From assembly GCF_003851885.1 (NCBI RefSeq), contig NZ_BHZE01000019.1, forward strand, positions 1 through 54,687: 54,687 nucleotides of DNA. Direction: 5' to 3'. Below the pieces are notes generated by a model that saw only the letters and a list, made by a program, of their open reading frames with translations, was not told the origin of the DNA and did not search any database. This DNA comes from Thermaurantimonas aggregans (lineage in GTDB: Bacteria; Bacteroidota; Bacteroidia; Flavobacteriales; Schleiferiaceae). Below are positions 9,486 to 19,594 of the stretch, piece after piece. The position numbers and the translations under genes were made by a program. Each line of letters starts with the position of its first letter. Positions within the stretch are counted from its first letter, which is position 1.

Positions 9486-10976
9486 TTACTTTTTGGTGAA
9501 ATTCCTAAAAATCTCTAAACTGCTTTTCACAAGAAGCCATAAATCAGGTGATAACCGATAATAAATAATACCAATCAGGAGTAAAGCCGAAGCGAGTATC
9601 ACTTTTAAAATTGAAAGCAAAAGAACAGGTATGTCAATACGGAAAAATTGTATTACTAAAAATACGATCACCAAAAGGACCATGGCCTTAGCCGAGGCAG
9701 ACGTAAAGGGTGTAATTCCGTAATCTCTCTTCAATAAATAATATGACAGTATATTGTATACCAAATACGATATAAAAGTGGCTAAACCTGCACCCGTGAT
9801 GCCGTAGAGCGGAATCAGGAAGTAATTTGTAATTACTGCTATACCCGCGAGAAAGAGCAATAAATATAGATTGTATCGGTACTTAGGTGAAAAGGAGATG
9901 ATCTCAGCCGTTAATCCAAAGGTCAGATCCGTGAGTTTTGCTAAGCCAATAAAAAGTACCACCCATTTGCCAACGGCATAGGTTTCACCATTGGGCATGA
10001 TGTAAAAAATGCCATCAATTCCTGCCCATATCAACAAGAGCATTCCTCCGCCAAACAAAAGTTGATTGATTGAGCTACGAGCATGCAACTCATTAATTTT
10101 CTGTATGTCTTGATTTTTCCAACTTTCTGATAATACTGGTCCGGCTATGGCATTCAGCGAACGCTTTGGCATCTCTATTACTAAGCCTATGTACGAGGCT
10201 ATTACATAAATACCCGCGTTGCCAAGGTTTATCATCCCGCCAATCATTAAACTATCAATTGTCGTTACTAGGATACTGGCCGTAGAGGTAAGCACCGAAA
10301 AAAGTCCAAACGAAACCACACCTTTTAAAAAAGGTTTTAATCGCTCAAACCGGATAGAAGGACGAAAGGGAGCCAAACGATGATTATACCACAATACGCC
10401 AAGCAAAGCCAGTCCGTAAATTACAATTTGTAAATTGAGAAAAATTGTAAAATCAAACCAATGAAAAATAATCCCCAAGAAAAACAGAATAGTTAATATC
10501 CGTATTCCAACATCCTTAATGGCTGAGGGTACGACAATGCGATTGTTCATCCGTGCATACGAGGCTGCAGCGAGGTACAGAGTGTTAAGCAGAGTAATGC
10601 TCCATACGAGATAATAATATTGAGTAAGCTCTTTAGCGTTTTGAGAATAAAAATCGGTTATCTGCTGTTTAAAAGCCAAAAAAATCAAGTAGCAGAGCAA
10701 CACTCCACCTAAGGGAACTACGTAAAGCAAAGTAGCATAGGCTCTGTACTCTTCACCCCCATGCACATATGGATAGTATTTTACAGAAATTTGAGGAATG
10801 CCTAAAACAGCCAAAGTTGAAAACATGCCTGCTGCATTCGTCACTATGCGCAGCAGGCCTATCTGGTCTTGACTTAAAAAAGCAGGAAATAAAAACAGAA
10901 GGGTGAACGTGCCGAGTACAACGCCTACATATGATGCTACGCTACCCTTAATGGTTTGACGAGCAATGAGTCCCAA
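9486..10976 (-). CDS. Polysaccharide flippase (Wzx/MOP family)
   Basis: The 496-residue protein is hydrophobic along its whole length, with about 12-14 predicted membrane helices, and starts like other Polysacc_synt/MOP-superfamily exporters (ARQTIKGSVASYVG, later SVKYYPYV). These move lipid-linked oligosaccharides across the inner membrane. No glycosyltransferases adjoin it, so the substrate is unknown. It is the last gene of the 14104-9486 operon, 21 bases after the AMP-nucleosidase-like gene. The gene is AT-richer than the nearby clpC. Confidence 0.85.
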   Translation of the reverse strand: MGLIARQTIKGSVASYVGVVLGTFTLLFLFPAFLSQDQIGLLRIVTNAAGMFSTLAVLGIPQISVKYYPYVHGGEEYRAYATLLYVVPLGGVLLCYLIFLAFKQQITDFYSQNAKELTQYYYLVWSITLLNTLYLAAASYARMNNRIVVPSAIKDVGIRILTILFFLGIIFHWFDFTIFLNLQIVIYGLALLGVLWYNHRLAPFRPSIRFERLKPFLKGVVSFGLFSVLTSTASILVTTIDSLMIGGMINLGNAGIYVIASYIGLVIEMPKRSLNAIAGPVLSESWKNQDIQKINELHARSSINQLLFGGGMLLLIWAGIDGIFYIMPNGETYAVGKWVVLFIGLAKLTDLTFGLTAEIISFSPKYRYNLYLLLFLAGIAVITNYFLIPLYGITGAGLATFISYLVYNILSYYLLKRDYGITPFTSASAKAMVLLVIVFLVIQFFRIDIPVLLLSILKVILASALLLIGIIYYRLSPDLWLLVKSSLEIFRNFTKK

Positions 10977-10997
10977 AGACTTTCTACAATTTTTAGG

Positions 10998-11768
10998 TTA
11001 GAATCTTAGGTGTTTTACAGTCAGTCCATTGTTGATAAGCTCAAGGAGCGATTCTACGCCAATTTTAACATGCAGATTGACAAAATTGGCAGTTACTACT
11101 TTGTCGCTTTCTTCGGTTTTCACGCCTTCGGGCACCATAGGCTGATCGCTTATGAGCAAAAGTGCACCTGTAGGAATTTTATTTCGAAAACCAGCGGTGA
11201 AAAGCGTAGCCGTTTCCATATCGATAGCAATGGCGCGCGTCACCTTCAGATATTTTTTGAATTCCATGTCGTGCTCCCATACACGGCGGTTGGTGGTGTA
11301 AACGGTACCTGTCCAGTAGTCGCGTTCGTTGTTTCGAATGGTGGTTGATACTGCTTTTTGCAAAGCGAAGGAAGGTAGCGATGGCACTTCAGGCGGCATA
11401 TAGCTGTTTGAAGTTCCTTCACCTCGAATTGCACCTATAGGAAGGATAAGGTCGCCGATGGTGTTTTTCTTTTTCAATCCACCACATTTGCCGAGAAACA
11501 GCACTGCCTTGGGCTGAATGGCGGTGAGCAGGTCCATGATGGTAGCTGCATTAGGGCTGCCCATTCCAAAGTTGATAAACGATACTCCGTTAGCATGTAT
11601 ACTGGGCATAGACCGGTTTGTTCCCATAATCTCCCCACCATACATTTCCCGAAATACTTCCAAGTAATTATTGAAATTGGTAAGCAAAATGTATTTGCTA
11701 AACATGTCAAGGGGCACACCCGTGTAACGCGGCAACCAATTGTTTACAATTTCTTCTTTCGTTTTCAT
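10998..11768 (-). CDS. AMP nucleosidase-like nucleoside phosphorylase-family enzyme
   Basis: The 256-residue product has the PNP/UDP fold features: GMGSPNAATIMDLL, FLGKCGGLKKK (phosphate/ribose-site glycine loop), the substrate-site AIDMETATLF and the catalytic Asp in LISDQPM. It resembles the short Bacteroidota AMN-like proteins annotated as AMP nucleosidase (AMP to adenine and ribose 5-phosphate); the classical enzyme is longer, so the substrate remains inferred. I start it at the ATG at 11768, two bases after the preceding stop codon; an upstream in-frame ATG at 11804 would lie within the preceding gene. Confidence 0.82.
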   Translation of the reverse strand: MKTKEEIVNNWLPRYTGVPLDMFSKYILLTNFNNYLEVFREMYGGEIMGTNRSMPSIHANGVSFINFGMGSPNAATIMDLLTAIQPKAVLFLGKCGGLKKKNTIGDLILPIGAIRGEGTSNSYMPPEVPSLPSFALQKAVSTTIRNNERDYWTGTVYTTNRRVWEHDMEFKKYLKVTRAIAIDMETATLFTAGFRNKIPTGALLLISDQPMVPEGVKTEESDKVVTANFVNLHVKIGVESLLELINNGLTVKHLRF

Positions 11769-11770
11769 TT

Positions 11771-12622
11771 CTATTGTTTTTCTGTGAGTTTGTCGTTTTT
11801 CCAAATGCCTTTAGCTACTCTTTTATTTTCATCATTAAAAAGTTCGCCATATCCGTCTCGCAAATCGTCACGCCATCCTCCTCTGTATCTGTATCCATTG
11901 CTGTAAATGTACTCTCCGTAGCCCTGGCGTTTGTCGTTTACGAATTCACCTTTGTAGCGATCGCCGTTTTTCCATACATATTCGCCCAGTCCATGACGTA
12001 CCCCATCTTTCCATTGACCAATGTAATATCCGCCGGTGCTGTAGAAGCCGACTCCTAACCCATCAGGTCTTCTAGCATCAACCTCTCCGATGTAGCGTAG
12101 TTGAATATTGTCTTTTAAATTTAGAGTAATTTCTGCTACTCTATTCAGCAGTTGATTTGCCTGGCGTTTGGATAATTCCAGTTCTTTTTTCAATAGCTCT
12201 AACTCAGCGCTTTGTAATAGATATTTTTCTCTGAGTTCCTTGACTGATAACTGAGTCTGGTTTTGCATTTTTTCAGCAGCCCCAATTATACTTCTAAACC
12301 GCCGAAACATTTCATTCATTACCAGGATAGAGTCCGAATTCTTTCGAATATTTTGATGTAAAATTCGCATTTTTTGTAGTAATGAATCCGGCATTATAGA
12401 ATGTAAACTGTCTTCTTGAAAATCAAACAATGCATCTTCCTCAGTAAGGGCTTTACTTATAGTATTGATGAGTATTTCATTGCGATGCGAAAAAATATCA
12501 ATTTCACGTTTTAAAAATTCAACGTTTCTTGAAATATTTTCATACTCAATATATTGATAAACATTAAATGAAAGAGATACTACAAAAAGTGTAACAAGTA
12601 GGTAGGCTGTTCTCTTGTTCAT
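11771..12622 (-). CDS. Membrane-anchored coiled-coil protein with C-terminal MORN repeats
   Basis: The 283-residue protein has an N-terminal membrane segment (about residues 7-24), a long helical, charged region with heptad-like pattern (about 28-170), and about four MORN repeats of YxGxWxxGxxxGxGxY type at about 175-275 (for example GQWKDGVRHGLGEYVW and GEFVNDKRQGYGEYIY). MORN repeats are protein- or membrane-binding hairpins. No enzymatic domain is visible. Its start codon overlaps the stop of the DUF2490 gene by one base, and it sits two bases before the AMP-nucleosidase-like gene. Its partner and role are unknown. Confidence 0.8.
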   Translation of the reverse strand: MNKRTAYLLVTLFVVSLSFNVYQYIEYENISRNVEFLKREIDIFSHRNEILINTISKALTEEDALFDFQEDSLHSIMPDSLLQKMRILHQNIRKNSDSILVMNEMFRRFRSIIGAAEKMQNQTQLSVKELREKYLLQSAELELLKKELELSKRQANQLLNRVAEITLNLKDNIQLRYIGEVDARRPDGLGVGFYSTGGYYIGQWKDGVRHGLGEYVWKNGDRYKGEFVNDKRQGYGEYIYSNGYRYRGGWRDDLRDGYGELFNDENKRVAKGIWKNDKLTEKQ

Positions 12623-13422
12623 TAAAATCCAAGATTAATATTTGGCAGTCTGTTTTCAATACTACGAACGTCTAACCCGATCATGATATTAAATCGCAAT
12701 ACATGGGAAGTTTTATATTCAAAGCCAGTTGATTTTTGACCGAGGGTGTACATGTGTCCAACAAAGAAAGTTAAGTTGTTATTATAAACATAGCCAATTC
12801 CATTATATGTTCTGAAATCTTCAAATGGATTGAAAGCAATCGATCGACCTGACTGCATAAATATTTCAAACGAAGGAGAGATAAACCATGTTTTTTTCTC
12901 AATTTTTTCCTTGTTTATTGGGATGTACGCAAAAAATTTATATCGATATCTATCGGTGTATTCGTATTCAGAATTTTTTACATTACTTCTTTTCCATCGG
13001 TGTTCAAAGCGGAACTGATGGTAAATTTTTACTCTCCCCATCGATGGCATGGAAAAGAGCCATTGATGCCAAATTCGAGGCTCAAAAGTTATGTTATCAA
13101 AGGCTGTATCGCCAAGCCGGGGCGAGTAATTAAGTACTAAGGTGGGGCCGATTACTGCTTCAAAGTAAGGATTGAATAAAATATTTATTCCGGCTCTGTT
13201 GTACCATTGCTTTGGCCTTCCGTAAAATGACCAAAGATTGTCTTCTTGATTTCGTGTGCGGTAATGATGCTCGCCATAATAGCCGAAATATTTTGAAAAA
13301 CGCACTTTTATATACAATCCATTCCAAATTCCAGTTTCTTCCATCTGAATGCTTGGCTGCTGACCATTAAGCACCAGTGTGACACTAAATAATATCGGTA
13401 TTAAAATTTTAAATCTCAACAA
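12622..13422 (-). CDS. DUF2490-type outer-membrane beta-barrel-like protein
   Basis: The 266-residue protein has a signal peptide ending NGQ (about residue 21) followed by alternating amphipathic strands rich in Tyr, Arg and Phe (YYGEHHYRTR, RVKIYHQFRFEHRW), ending in a strand pattern like other DUF2490 proteins. The family is of unknown function and is predicted to form an outer-membrane barrel. It lies between two MORN-type genes with 1-base junctions on each side, implying one transcript. The gene is visibly AT-rich compared with flanking clpC. Confidence 0.72.
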   Translation of the reverse strand: MLRFKILIPILFSVTLVLNGQQPSIQMEETGIWNGLYIKVRFSKYFGYYGEHHYRTRNQEDNLWSFYGRPKQWYNRAGINILFNPYFEAVIGPTLVLNYSPRLGDTAFDNITFEPRIWHQWLFSMPSMGRVKIYHQFRFEHRWKRSNVKNSEYEYTDRYRYKFFAYIPINKEKIEKKTWFISPSFEIFMQSGRSIAFNPFEDFRTYNGIGYVYNNNLTFFVGHMYTLGQKSTGFEYKTSHVLRFNIMIGLDVRSIENRLPNINLGF

Positions 13423-13423
13423 A

Positions 13424-14104
13424 TCAATATTTTAAAGGCTTTTTCTTTCCATTTTCATCATAGGTAAACCACTTTCCAACTTTCTCACCCATTTTGTACA
13501 GGCCTTCTACTTTTATTTTTCCGTCTGGATAGAATTCTTTATACGGTCCATCGAGTTCGTTTGCGCGGTAGGTAGATATGGCTGCTATTCCTCCTTCTTT
13601 GTAGTATTCTATGGCTTCTCCTTCTATCACGCCCATTTTGTACGTGTAAGCCACAGCCGGATTGCCGTTGTCGTAATACCAAATGTATTTTCCGTGTTTT
13701 TGGTTGTTTACATAAGTGCCTTCTTCACTGATTTTACCAGTGTTAGGATTAAATTTTTTGTAAGCGCCCGAAAGTACTCCTTCGGTAAATTCTTTTAACT
13801 CCATAAGTCGAGCAAATCCGTCGTAAATCTTTTGCTCGCCGTGCAATTTTCCCATTCTGTAATATTCCTCTATGTTGAGGTATCCGCGTTCATTTAGCGT
13901 AATGCGGATGCCATCCAGCACATTGTCTACATAATTTTCAATGGTTTTCAGATTTCCGCTTGGATGGTAATACACCCATATCCCTTGCCTTTTTCCGTTT
14001 TCGTCTGTCTTGTTGGGATGGTATTTACCTTGAGCTTTTATAGGTGTAATTCCAAGATTTATCGTAAAGGCTATGATGAGAAACTTATTTAGATATTGTA
14101 CCAT
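13424..14104 (-). CDS. Secreted MORN-variant (YwqK-like) repeat protein
   Basis: The 226-residue protein has a signal peptide (to about residue 25, ending KAQ) and then six or more MORN-variant repeats of about 23 residues (for example YYDNGNPAVAYTYKMGVIEG and FYPDGKIKVEGLYKMGEKVG). Such repeats are common in Bacteroidota periplasmic proteins; the label 'YwqK antitoxin' found in databases is not supported here because no toxin is next to it. I use the ATG at 14104: an alternative TTG at 14122 overlaps the -7 promoter box. It heads the operon running to 9486. Confidence 0.8.
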   Translation of the reverse strand: MVQYLNKFLIIAFTINLGITPIKAQGKYHPNKTDENGKRQGIWVYYHPSGNLKTIENYVDNVLDGIRITLNERGYLNIEEYYRMGKLHGEQKIYDGFARLMELKEFTEGVLSGAYKKFNPNTGKISEEGTYVNNQKHGKYIWYYDNGNPAVAYTYKMGVIEGEAIEYYKEGGIAAISTYRANELDGPYKEFYPDGKIKVEGLYKMGEKVGKWFTYDENGKKKPLKY

Positions 14105-14119
14105 CGAGTTGATTTTTTG

Positions 14120-14127
14120 CAAAAATA
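14120..14127 (-). promoter_or_regulatory. -7 promoter box of the MORN/DUF2490 operon
   Basis: Minus-strand TATTTTTG matches TAnnTTTG exactly. It is 15 bases before the ATG at 14104, predicting a leader of about 10 bases, and it overlaps the alternative TTG start at 14122, which argues for the ATG. Confidence 0.6.
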
Positions 14128-14183
14128 GAATTTTAGCTTATCAATAGCCGTCAATACAATGTTATCAAATCCTTCCGCTGTAA

Positions 14184-14222
14184 AAAAGAAAAAGCCACCT
14201 CTTTTTAAGGAGCTGGCTTTTT
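14184..14222 (-). terminator. Intrinsic terminator of clpC
   Basis: On the minus strand, AAAAAGCCA and TGGCTTTTT pair (14214-14222 with 14189-14197), with an inner CTC/GAG extension, followed by T-rich sequence. It starts 17 bases after the clpC stop. Confidence 0.85.
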
Positions 14223-14239
14223 CCTTCAGTTTTTTAGAT

Positions 14240-16792
14240 TTAAGCTTGCTCTTCAGGGACGGCTGATTCTTCGGTGATCAAAAGAGCATCTTTACCTTCA
14301 TTGACTTCTACTACCAAAGTAGAACCTTCCTTAAAGCGATTGTTGATAATGTCTTCTGCTAAAGGATCTTCCACGTACTTCTGGATTGCCCGTGCCAATG
14401 GACGAGCTCCAAACTGTGGGTCGAAGCCTTTCTCAGCGAGAAACTCAATGGCTGCGTGGCTCATCTTGAGCTTGTAGCCGATCTTCTCAATTCGCTGAAG
14501 GAGTTTATTGATTTCAATGTGAATAATTTTGAGAATGTCCTCTTTCTTGAGGGTATTGAAGAGTACAATGTCGTCGATGCGGTTTAAGAATTCTGGAGCA
14601 AAGGCTTTCTTGAGGGCGTTTTCGATTACGCTCTTTGCCAACGCATCCATATTTTCTTCCTTCGCCTTGGTGACAAAACCAACACCGGTTCCGAAATCTT
14701 TGAGCTGACGCGTACCGATGTTTGACGTCATGATGATGATGGTGTTTTTAAAGTCAATTTTACGACCAAGCGAATCGGTCATCTGTCCATCGTCGAGTGC
14801 CTGCAGCAAGAGGTTGAAAACATCGGGGTGAGCTTTCTCGATTTCGTCGAGCAACACTACAGAGTAGGGTTTGCGACGAACTTTTTCGGTCAGTTGACCA
14901 CCTTCTTCATATCCTACATAACCCGGAGGCGCACCTATGAGGCGCGAAACAGAGAACTTCTCCATATATTCGCTCATATCGATGCGTATGAGTGCATCCT
15001 CTGAGTCAAACAGCGCTTTAGCGAGTTCTTTGGCCAATTGAGTTTTACCCACTCCGGTAGGACCGAGGAAGATAAAGGAGCCAATTGGTTTTTTGGGATC
15101 TTTCAATCCTGCTCTGTTGCGCTGTATTGCTTTTACGACCTTTTTTACTGCCTCGTCCTGACCGATTACTTTGCCCTGAAGCTCGTCAGCCAGTTTGGCA
15201 AGCCTGCTGCTTTCGGCCTGAGCGATGCGTTGCACAGGTATACCGGTCATCATCGATACCACTTCGGCCACATGGTCAGCAGTAACGATTTCTTTGTTTC
15301 GTTTTACCTCCTCTTCCCACTCGCGCTGAGCCTCTAGTAGCTGATTTTCCAGGCGCTTTTCATCGTCGCGCAGACGTGCTGCATCTTCGTATTTTTGACG
15401 TTTTACTACTTTAATTTTCTGTTCGCGTATTTCCTCAAGCTGCTTTTCTAGATCGAGTATAGCTTGGGGAACTTTAATGGAGGTGATGTGTACTCTTGAA
15501 CCAGTCTCGTCGAGGGCATCGATGGCTTTATCAGGCAAGTGCCTATCTGTCACATATCGCTGAGTGAGATACACGCAGGCTTCGATGGCCTCGTCGGTGT
15601 ACACTACATTGTGGTGCTCTTCGTACTTGTCTTTTATGTTTTTGAGTATCTGGATGGTTTCCTCAGGAGTAGTGGGCTCTACCATTACTTTTTGGAAGCG
15701 ACGTTCTAGAGCACCATCTTTTTCGATGTACTGGCGGTACTCGTCGAGTGTAGTAGCACCAATGCACTGAATTTCTCCTCTCGCCAGTGCCGGCTTAAAC
15801 ATGTTGGAAGCATCGAGCGAACCTGTGGCACCGCCAGCACCAACGATCGTATGAATTTCGTCGATAAAGAGTATGATGTCTTTGTTGCGCTCTAGCTCGT
15901 TCATGAGCGACTTCATACGCTCTTCAAACTGGCCCCGGTACTTAGTACCTGCCACCATCGATGCTAAGTCTAAAGCTACAACGCGCTTGTCAAACAGTAC
16001 ACGACTCACTTTCTTTTTTACAATGCGCAGTGCAAGCCCTTCAGCAATGGCTGATTTACCAACACCCGGCTCTCCGATGAGCAAGGGATTATTTTTCTTT
16101 CGGCGCGAAAGTATTTGAGATACGCGCTCAATTTCTTTTTCCCTACCTACGACAGGATCGAGTTTGCCTTCTTCAGCTAGTTGAGTTAGGTCTCGACCAA
16201 AGTTGTCGATGACTGGGGTTTTTGATTTTGTTTCCATTTTTCCTCCGGGTCTGTTCATACTGCCGAAGCGCTCTCTGCGCTCAAAATCATCATCGTCTTC
16301 GTACGCACTCATGGAGATTTCTTCTTTTAACTTAAAATCTTCTTCTGAGGTGGGATCCTGAATTTTGAGGAAAGCCTGACGAGCATTTTCGTAAGTGACT
16401 CCAAAATTTTTGAGAATGCGCACAACAGGGTCATCAGGGTGTTTCAATATACACAGCAGTAGGTGGGCAGTACGAATCTCAGGGCTATGGAGCAACTTAG
16501 CCTCTAACAAGGTGACCTTGAGCACCTTCTCTGCTTGTCGAGTAAGAGGAATGTTTTTCTTTATATTGATATTGCTTGAGTAATTCGCAGGAATTAATGC
16601 CTCTATCCTCTGGCGTAGTGCCTGAATATCTACGCCGAGATCATGTAAAATCTGGATGGCACTACCCTCCCCCTCACGAATAATTCCAAGCATCAGGTGC
16701 TCGGTACCTATCACATCGTGCCCCAGCCTGAGTGCCTCCTCCTTGCTGTAGCTGATTACGTCTTTTACTCTGGGTGAAAAATTCTCTTCCAT
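14240..16792 (-). CDS. clpC: ClpC-type AAA+ unfoldase
   Basis: The 850-residue protein has two N-terminal Clp repeats (about 1-145), a first AAA+ module with Walker A GEPGVGKSAIAEG, a UVR-type coiled middle region (about 420-470, QKYEDAARLRDDEKR), and a second AAA+ module with Walker A GPTGVGKTQLAKE and Walker B VVLLDEIEKAH. The VGF tripeptide in GTGVGFVTK sits where the ClpP-binding loop is in ClpA/C/X. It probably feeds unfolded proteins to ClpP, which is not in this window. The UVR-like middle region and the N domain separate it from ClpB. It is divergent from gyrA and ends in a strong terminator. Confidence 0.96.
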   Translation of the reverse strand: MEENFSPRVKDVISYSKEEALRLGHDVIGTEHLMLGIIREGEGSAIQILHDLGVDIQALRQRIEALIPANYSSNINIKKNIPLTRQAEKVLKVTLLEAKLLHSPEIRTAHLLLCILKHPDDPVVRILKNFGVTYENARQAFLKIQDPTSEEDFKLKEEISMSAYEDDDDFERRERFGSMNRPGGKMETKSKTPVIDNFGRDLTQLAEEGKLDPVVGREKEIERVSQILSRRKKNNPLLIGEPGVGKSAIAEGLALRIVKKKVSRVLFDKRVVALDLASMVAGTKYRGQFEERMKSLMNELERNKDIILFIDEIHTIVGAGGATGSLDASNMFKPALARGEIQCIGATTLDEYRQYIEKDGALERRFQKVMVEPTTPEETIQILKNIKDKYEEHHNVVYTDEAIEACVYLTQRYVTDRHLPDKAIDALDETGSRVHITSIKVPQAILDLEKQLEEIREQKIKVVKRQKYEDAARLRDDEKRLENQLLEAQREWEEEVKRNKEIVTADHVAEVVSMMTGIPVQRIAQAESSRLAKLADELQGKVIGQDEAVKKVVKAIQRNRAGLKDPKKPIGSFIFLGPTGVGKTQLAKELAKALFDSEDALIRIDMSEYMEKFSVSRLIGAPPGYVGYEEGGQLTEKVRRKPYSVVLLDEIEKAHPDVFNLLLQALDDGQMTDSLGRKIDFKNTIIIMTSNIGTRQLKDFGTGVGFVTKAKEENMDALAKSVIENALKKAFAPEFLNRIDDIVLFNTLKKEDILKIIHIEINKLLQRIEKIGYKLKMSHAAIEFLAEKGFDPQFGARPLARAIQKYVEDPLAEDIINNRFKEGSTLVVEVNEGKDALLITEESAVPEEQA

Positions 16793-16841
16793 TGAAATAT
16801 TGAACTATTTAAATAACGAAATTCAGACAAAATCTGTTTAT

Positions 16842-16849
16842 CAAATGTA
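16842..16849 (-). promoter_or_regulatory. -7 promoter box of clpC
   Basis: Minus-strand TACATTTG matches TAnnTTTG exactly, 50 bases before the ATG. A TTG (16868-16870) precedes it with an 18-base spacer, close to the expected -33 position. No CtsR or CIRCE-like inverted repeat was noticed nearby. Confidence 0.6.
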
Positions 16850-16960
16850 ATACATGAAAGAATCATGCAATTTTTACACAGGTCATATTTTTAACAAAAA
16901 TCTGTGTAAAATTCGAAAAAGTGTGTGATGGTTCAAAAAGATTATAGATACCAAAGTAGC

Positions 16961-16968
16961 TATTTTTG
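16961..16968 (+). promoter_or_regulatory. -7 promoter box of gyrA
   Basis: TATTTTTG matches TAnnTTTG exactly and ends 45 bases before the gyrA ATG. No good -33 TTTG at 19 bases. Confidence 0.5.
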
Positions 16969-17013
16969 CCACTTTGACGAAAAAGCTCTTCTATTTGAGA
17001 CACATTTGACATT

Positions 17014-19527
17014 ATGGTAGAAAACGAAAGAATTATTCAGGTCAACATAGAGGAAGAAATGAAATCTTCCTACATCGACTATTCGATGTCGGTGATTGTA
17101 TCTAGGGCCTTACCTGATGTGCGCGACGGTCTTAAGCCAGTACACAGGCGGGTACTTTACGGAATGTATGAATTAGGCGTTTTATCCAATCGCCCCTATA
17201 AAAAGTCGGCCAGAATCGTGGGTGAAGTACTTGGTAAATATCACCCGCACGGCGATAGCTCAGTATACGACACCATGGTGCGCATGGCTCAAGACTGGTC
17301 GATGCGCTACACTCTGGTAGATGGACAAGGAAACTTCGGCTCTATCGATGGCGATAGCCCAGCTGCTATGCGTTACACCGAAGCGCGCCTTCGCAAGATC
17401 GCCGAAGAAATGCTTTCTGATATTGAAAAAGATACCGTCGATTTTCAACTGAATTTTGACGATTCACTCCAGGAGCCTACTGTTCTTCCCACCAGAATAC
17501 CCAACTTACTCATCAACGGAGCATCGGGCATAGCTGTGGGTATGGCTACCAACATGCCACCCCACAACCTTAAAGATGCTATCGACGCCATAGTGGCATG
17601 CATCGATCAGCCAGATATTAGCATCGATGAGATCATTAAATACATCAAAGCCCCTGACTTTCCTACTGGGGGTATTATATATGGCTATGACGGTGTGAAA
17701 GAAGCCTATCACACCGGTCGCGGAAAAATTGTGCTTCGCGGAAAGGCTAACATGGAAGAGATAGATGGTCGCACGTGTATCATCGTGACTGAAATTCCAT
17801 ATCAAGTCAATAAAGCGGAGATGATTAAAAAAACCGCTGACTTGGTGAACGAAAAGAAAATTGATGGCATATCAGACATTCGAGATGAAAGCGACCGCGA
17901 TGGGCTCCGCGTAGTGTTTGTTCTAAAACGCGATGCTATTCCGAATGTAGTGCTCAACCACCTCTACAAATACACCCCCCTTCAGAGCACCTTCTCGGTA
18001 AACAACATCGCCTTAGTAAATGGCCGGCCGATGCTCGTAAACATCAAAGAACTCATCCAGCACTTCATCGACTTCAGGCACAGCGTCATCATGCGTCGCG
18101 CGCGCTACGAGCTCGACCAGGCTGAGAAGAAGGCTCACATTCTCGAAGGGCTACTCAAAGTCATCTCTACAAAAGACGACCTCGACCGCGCCATTGACCT
18201 CATTCGAAATTCGAAGAACGTAGACGAGGCTAAAGCCAGCCTAATGACGGCATTTGAGCTGTCAGAAATTCAAGCCAAAGCGATACTTGAGCTGCGCCTA
18301 CAGCGCCTCACCGGTCTGGAGCGCGAAAAAATAAAAGAGGATTACGATGCCCTGATGAAGACCATCGCCTACCTTAAGGAAGTGCTCGAAAACCGTGAGC
18401 TTCAGATGAAAATCATCAAAGACGAACTGCTCGAAATCAAAGAAAAATACGGCGACGACCGCAAAACCACCATCGACTACTCTGGAGGTGACCTCTCCAT
18501 AGAAGATATGATCGCCGATGAAGAGGTGGTAATCACCATATCACATGCCGGCTACATCAAGCGCACCTCTCTCAGCGAATACCGCACACAGAGCCGTGGA
18601 GGCGTTGGGCAGAAAGGCGTAGCTACGCGTGATGAGGACTTCGTCGAACACATTTTTATGGCGACCAATCACAACTATCTTCTCCTTTTTACCGAGGCAG
18701 GTCGCTGTTTCTGGCTGAAAGTATACGAAATTCCCGAAGGCGGTAAAACCTCAAAAGGTCGCGCTATTCAAAACCTGATCAATTTGCCGCCCGACGACAA
18801 AGTATTGGCTTATATTAATGTAGATAACCTATCTGATCAGGAATACCTCGATAAGCACTACATAACTCTCGTTACTAAAAAAGGCGTAATCAAAAAAACC
18901 ACATTGGAAGCATACTCTCGCCCAAGAGCTAATGGCATCAATGCCATCACCATTCGCGAAGGCGACCAGCTGCTCGAAGCATCGCTCTCTGATGGTAATT
19001 CCGAAATCATCATCGCTGTAAAATCCGGAAAAGCCATTCGCTTCCATGAGAATACGGTGCGACCGATGGGTAGAAATGCCGCCGGCGTAAAAGCCGTAAC
19101 CCTAGCCGATGAATCGGATGAAGTGGTGGGTATGGTGTGCGTGAGCGACCCCAACCGCGACATCCTCGTCGTTTCAGAAAACGGCTACGGCAAACGTACC
19201 TCTATCGACGAATACCGCATCACCAACCGTGGAGCAAAAGGGGTGAAAACCATCAATATCACCGAAAAAACCGGCAAACTCGTGGCCATAAAAGACGTAA
19301 CCAATGACGACGACCTGATTATTATCAACAAAAAAGGTGTAGCTATACGCTTCTCAGTGGCCGACCTTCGCGTAATGGGTCGCAATACCCAAGGTGTTAA
19401 GTTGATTAATCTTAAAAACGGGGATATGATTGCCTCAGTGTGTAGAGTGCCCAGATCTGAGGAAGAACCATCAGAGCCTAACGACGAGACTTCAACCTCA
19501 GAAAGCACTTCAGAGAGTGCTGAGTAA
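17014..19527 (+). CDS. gyrA: DNA gyrase subunit A
   Basis: The 837-residue product is full length for the Bacteroidota GyrA. The winged-helix domain carries catalytic Tyr121 in AAMRYTEA; the quinolone region reads [10 protein letters not shown] (residues 77-86) with Ser82 and Asp86 at the positions of E. coli Ser83 and Asp87, a sensitive-type sequence. The C-terminal DNA-wrapping pinwheel includes the GyrA-box region [10 protein letters not shown], in the form usual for this phylum, which argues for GyrA over ParC. The tail is rich in Ser, Thr and Glu. It introduces negative supercoils with GyrB, not encoded here. Confidence 0.96.
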   Translation: MVENERIIQVNIEEEMKSSYIDYSMSVIVSRALPDVRDGLKPVHRRVLYGMYELGVLSNRPYKKSARIVGEVLGKYHPHGDSSVYDTMVRMAQDWSMRYTLVDGQGNFGSIDGDSPAAMRYTEARLRKIAEEMLSDIEKDTVDFQLNFDDSLQEPTVLPTRIPNLLINGASGIAVGMATNMPPHNLKDAIDAIVACIDQPDISIDEIIKYIKAPDFPTGGIIYGYDGVKEAYHTGRGKIVLRGKANMEEIDGRTCIIVTEIPYQVNKAEMIKKTADLVNEKKIDGISDIRDESDRDGLRVVFVLKRDAIPNVVLNHLYKYTPLQSTFSVNNIALVNGRPMLVNIKELIQHFIDFRHSVIMRRARYELDQAEKKAHILEGLLKVISTKDDLDRAIDLIRNSKNVDEAKASLMTAFELSEIQAKAILELRLQRLTGLEREKIKEDYDALMKTIAYLKEVLENRELQMKIIKDELLEIKEKYGDDRKTTIDYSGGDLSIEDMIADEEVVITISHAGYIKRTSLSEYRTQSRGGVGQKGVATRDEDFVEHIFMATNHNYLLLFTEAGRCFWLKVYEIPEGGKTSKGRAIQNLINLPPDDKVLAYINVDNLSDQEYLDKHYITLVTKKGVIKKTTLEAYSRPRANGINAITIREGDQLLEASLSDGNSEIIIAVKSGKAIRFHENTVRPMGRNAAGVKAVTLADESDEVVGMVCVSDPNRDILVVSENGYGKRTSIDEYRITNRGAKGVKTINITEKTGKLVAIKDVTNDDDLIIINKKGVAIRFSVADLRVMGRNTQGVKLINLKNGDMIASVCRVPRSEEEPSEPNDETSTSESTSESAE

Positions 19528-19540
19528 AAGCATTCGTCCG

Positions 19541-19548
19541 TACCTTTG
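19541..19548 (+). promoter_or_regulatory. -7 promoter box of the TPR gene
   Basis: TACCTTTG matches TAnnTTTG exactly, 46 bases before the ATG at 19595 and after the gyrA stop, so the TPR gene probably has its own promoter. Confidence 0.5.
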
Positions 19549-19594
19549 GCATGATTTTAAAAATTTTTAATTGAAATTCAAGCATATAACCATC

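Noticed and set aside
13424-14104. Toxin-antitoxin reading of the YwqK-like MORN protein
   Set aside because: No toxin gene is adjacent and the protein has a signal peptide; the database label reflects repeat similarity only.
19504-19521. Inverted repeat AGCACT/AGTGCT at the end of gyrA
   Set aside because: It is short, inside the coding region and not followed by T, so it is not called a terminator.
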